Source: Isoptericola sediminis
GTDB taxonomy: Bacteria; Actinomycetota; Actinomycetes; Actinomycetales; Cellulomonadaceae
Reading direction: 5' to 3'
DNA: 64,000 nt
Assembly (NCBI RefSeq): GCF_013085345.1
Contig: NZ_JABFAJ010000001.1
Coordinates: 1 to 64,000 of the forward strand
In this document: in pieces, positions 62,572-64,000 of the stretch
Layout: the number at the start of each line of letters is the position of its first letter
Position numbering within the stretch: the first letter of the stretch is position 1
Position numbers and translations under genes: made by a program
Notes under the pieces: generated by a model
Told to the model about the DNA's origin: nothing
The model's input: only the letters and a program-made list of their open reading frames with translations
Database searches by the model: none

Positions 62572-62577
62572 TAGGCT
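62572..62577 (+). promoter_or_regulatory. -10 box of the atp operon
   Basis: TAGGCT fits TANNNT, with RNA start near 62584 and a leader of about 100 nt to atpB. The stretch 62494-62571 is slightly A+T-richer than its surroundings. Confidence 0.5.
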
Positions 62578-62684
62578 GTCCGCGAATCCATGACGGCCAG
62601 GTCCGATGGCGTGCCCGCTTCAGCGTGGAGTGCCGAAAGACCTTCGACCACCCGGGAGTCCTCCTGTTCACGTCAGCGACCCCC

Positions 62685-63479
62685 ATGCTGTTCGCCGCCT
62701 CCGAAGGGGAGGGCGGCTTCCATGTGCCGTCCATCGACGAATTCTTCCCGCCGGCGATCCTCTTCGAGGACACGATCTTCCAGATCGACCGGATCTGGAT
62801 CATCCGCATCATCGCGATGGCGGTGCTGCTGACCGTCTTCGTGGTGGCCGCGCGGCGCGCGAAGCTCGTGCCCGGACGTTTCCAGGGCGCGATCGAGATC
62901 ATCCTCGACTTCGTGCGCGTGCAGATCGCTGAGGAGATCCTCGGCAAGACGAACGCCCGTCGCTTCGTCCCGATGCTGACGACGATCTTCCTGTCGATCC
63001 TCGCGTTCAACATCACGGGCATCATCCCGTTCCTCAACATGGCCGGCACCGCCCGTATCGGCCTGCCGCTGGTGCTGGCGCTGTGGGTCTTCGTGACCTA
63101 CTGGTGGGTCGGCATCGCCAAGCACGGCCTCGGCGGCTACCTGAAGAACAACCTCTTCCCGCCCGGGATCCCGTGGCCGATCTACTTCATCGTCACGCCG
63201 ATCGAGCTGGTGCAGATCCTCGTGGTCCGGCCGCTCTCGCTCGCGCTGCGACTCGCGGCCAACATGATCGCCGGGCACATCATGCTGGTGCTCTGCTTCG
63301 CGGCGACCCAGTTCTTCCTCCTCGAGGCGGCGCCGGCGCTGAAGGGCATCGCCGCACTGACCCTCGCGGGTGGCTTCGCCGTCACCCTGTTCGAGATCCT
63401 GGTCGCGCTGCTGCAGGCGTACATCTTCGCCCTGCTCGCCGCGGTCTACATCAGCCTGTCGCTGGAGGAGGAGCACTGA
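62685..63479 (+). CDS. atpB: ATP synthase F0 subunit a
   Basis: Membrane proton-channel subunit of F-type ATP synthase, 264 residues from ATG 62685. GGFHVPSIDEFFPPAI is the usual actinobacterial N-terminus. The essential Arg lies in RPLSLALRLAANMIAGH, and five to six membrane helices are visible. The start has no good ribosome site, and upstream in-frame GTG codons (for example 62625) exist, so the N-terminus is not certain. Confidence 0.95.
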   Translation: MLFAASEGEGGFHVPSIDEFFPPAILFEDTIFQIDRIWIIRIIAMAVLLTVFVVAARRAKLVPGRFQGAIEIILDFVRVQIAEEILGKTNARRFVPMLTTIFLSILAFNITGIIPFLNMAGTARIGLPLVLALWVFVTYWWVGIAKHGLGGYLKNNLFPPGIPWPIYFIVTPIELVQILVVRPLSLALRLAANMIAGHIMLVLCFAATQFFLLEAAPALKGIAALTLAGGFAVTLFEILVALLQAYIFALLAAVYISLSLEEEH

Positions 63480-63502
63480 TCCTGGCGGATCAGGCTTCCT
63501 GA

Positions 63503-63819
<317 letters not shown>

Positions 63820-63820
<1 letters not shown>

Positions 63821-64000
63821 TGGCGGCGGCGCACACCGCCGCCCCGGTCATCGTGGCGGCGGAAGAAACGGCAGCGGAGGGGATCGACCTCTTCATCCCC
63901 GCCTGGTACGACATCATCTGGTCGTCGGTCGTCCTCGCCGTCATCGCGGTCGTCTTCTACCGGTACGTCCTGCCTCGGTTCCAGGCGGTCCTGGACGAGC
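63820..64000 (+). CDS. atpF: ATP synthase F0 subunit b, 5' part
   Basis: The window ends inside this gene. The ATG at 63820 overlaps the last base of the atpE stop. The 60 visible codons give a short variable N-terminus, the membrane helix (about 32-50, WSSVVLAVIAVVFYRYVLP) and the start of the charged stalk (RFQAVLDE). This is the normal position and pattern for subunit b. Confidence 0.9.

Noticed and set aside
62535-62684. Longer atpB start at 62535
   Set aside because: It begins upstream of the -10 box TAGGCT at 62572, and the added residues are unlike any subunit a.

Overview
The window is about 73% G+C, densely coded on both strands, and reads as a chromosomal segment of a Gram-positive actinobacterium. 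The order Micrococcales is most likely, near Cellulomonas, Isoptericola or Cellulosimicrobium; this is inferred from protein style, not from a search. Supporting signs are GTG starts with 4-base GTGA/ATGA overlaps, several genes whose start codon lies 6-7 nt after a TANNNT-like -10 box (probable leaderless mRNAs), a Rho factor with a long Arg/Gly/Gln-rich insert, and an actinobacterial-type Mrp and FGGY kinase. I see no rRNA, CRISPR array, insertion sequence, phage or integrase.

Layout. 0-6 kb: aquaporin (minus), malate dehydrogenase, and a fused two-half ABC exporter. 6-12 kb: a secreted 1947-residue alpha-amylase/pullulanase behind a palindromic operator that overlaps its promoter. 12-19 kb: alpha/beta hydrolase (minus), a chvE-mmsA-mmsB sugar ABC importer, then a ROK regulator coupled to a lone sugar ABC ATPase. 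19-22.5 kb: MarR regulator divergent from an F420/NADP-type reductase, a VOC protein, and purU. 22.4-28 kb: GNAT and LacI regulator, then araB-araD-araA. 28-32 kb: a DUF2637-like membrane protein with a C-terminal helix-turn-helix, then a ZTP (pfl) riboswitch ahead of glyA-folD. 32-39 kb: VOC protein, exonuclease III, a Na/Pi cotransporter behind a PHO-box-like repeat, galK, mrp and a stress-type membrane protein. 39-45.5 kb: prpD-prpB-prpC, a NarL-type two-component system and a small membrane protein. 45.5-55 kb: tRNA-Arg(CCG), argS-lysA, a secreted S8 protease, and hom-thrC-thrB. 55-64 kb: rho, rpmE, prfA-prmC-tsaC-wecA-like, an AtpI-like gene, atpB, atpE and the start of atpF.

How the genes fit together. 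The region serves plant-polysaccharide sugar use and central metabolism. The amylopullulanase cuts starch outside the cell. The importer and araBDA probably form one arabinose regulon: the promoter regions of chvE and araB share a LacI-type operator (14 of 16 bases), and a LacI gene lies directly upstream of araB. The ZTP riboswitch ties one-carbon genes (glyA, folD) to folate/purine status; purU in the same window acts on the same pool. The prp genes form a methylcitrate cycle that disposes of propionyl-CoA. The right end is a conserved translation, wall and ATP-synthase block.

The least explained items are a four-copy 20-bp tandem repeat between lysA and the protease gene, a possible upstream ORF that overlaps the rho start, the DUF2637/HTH membrane protein, and the lone sugar ATPase.
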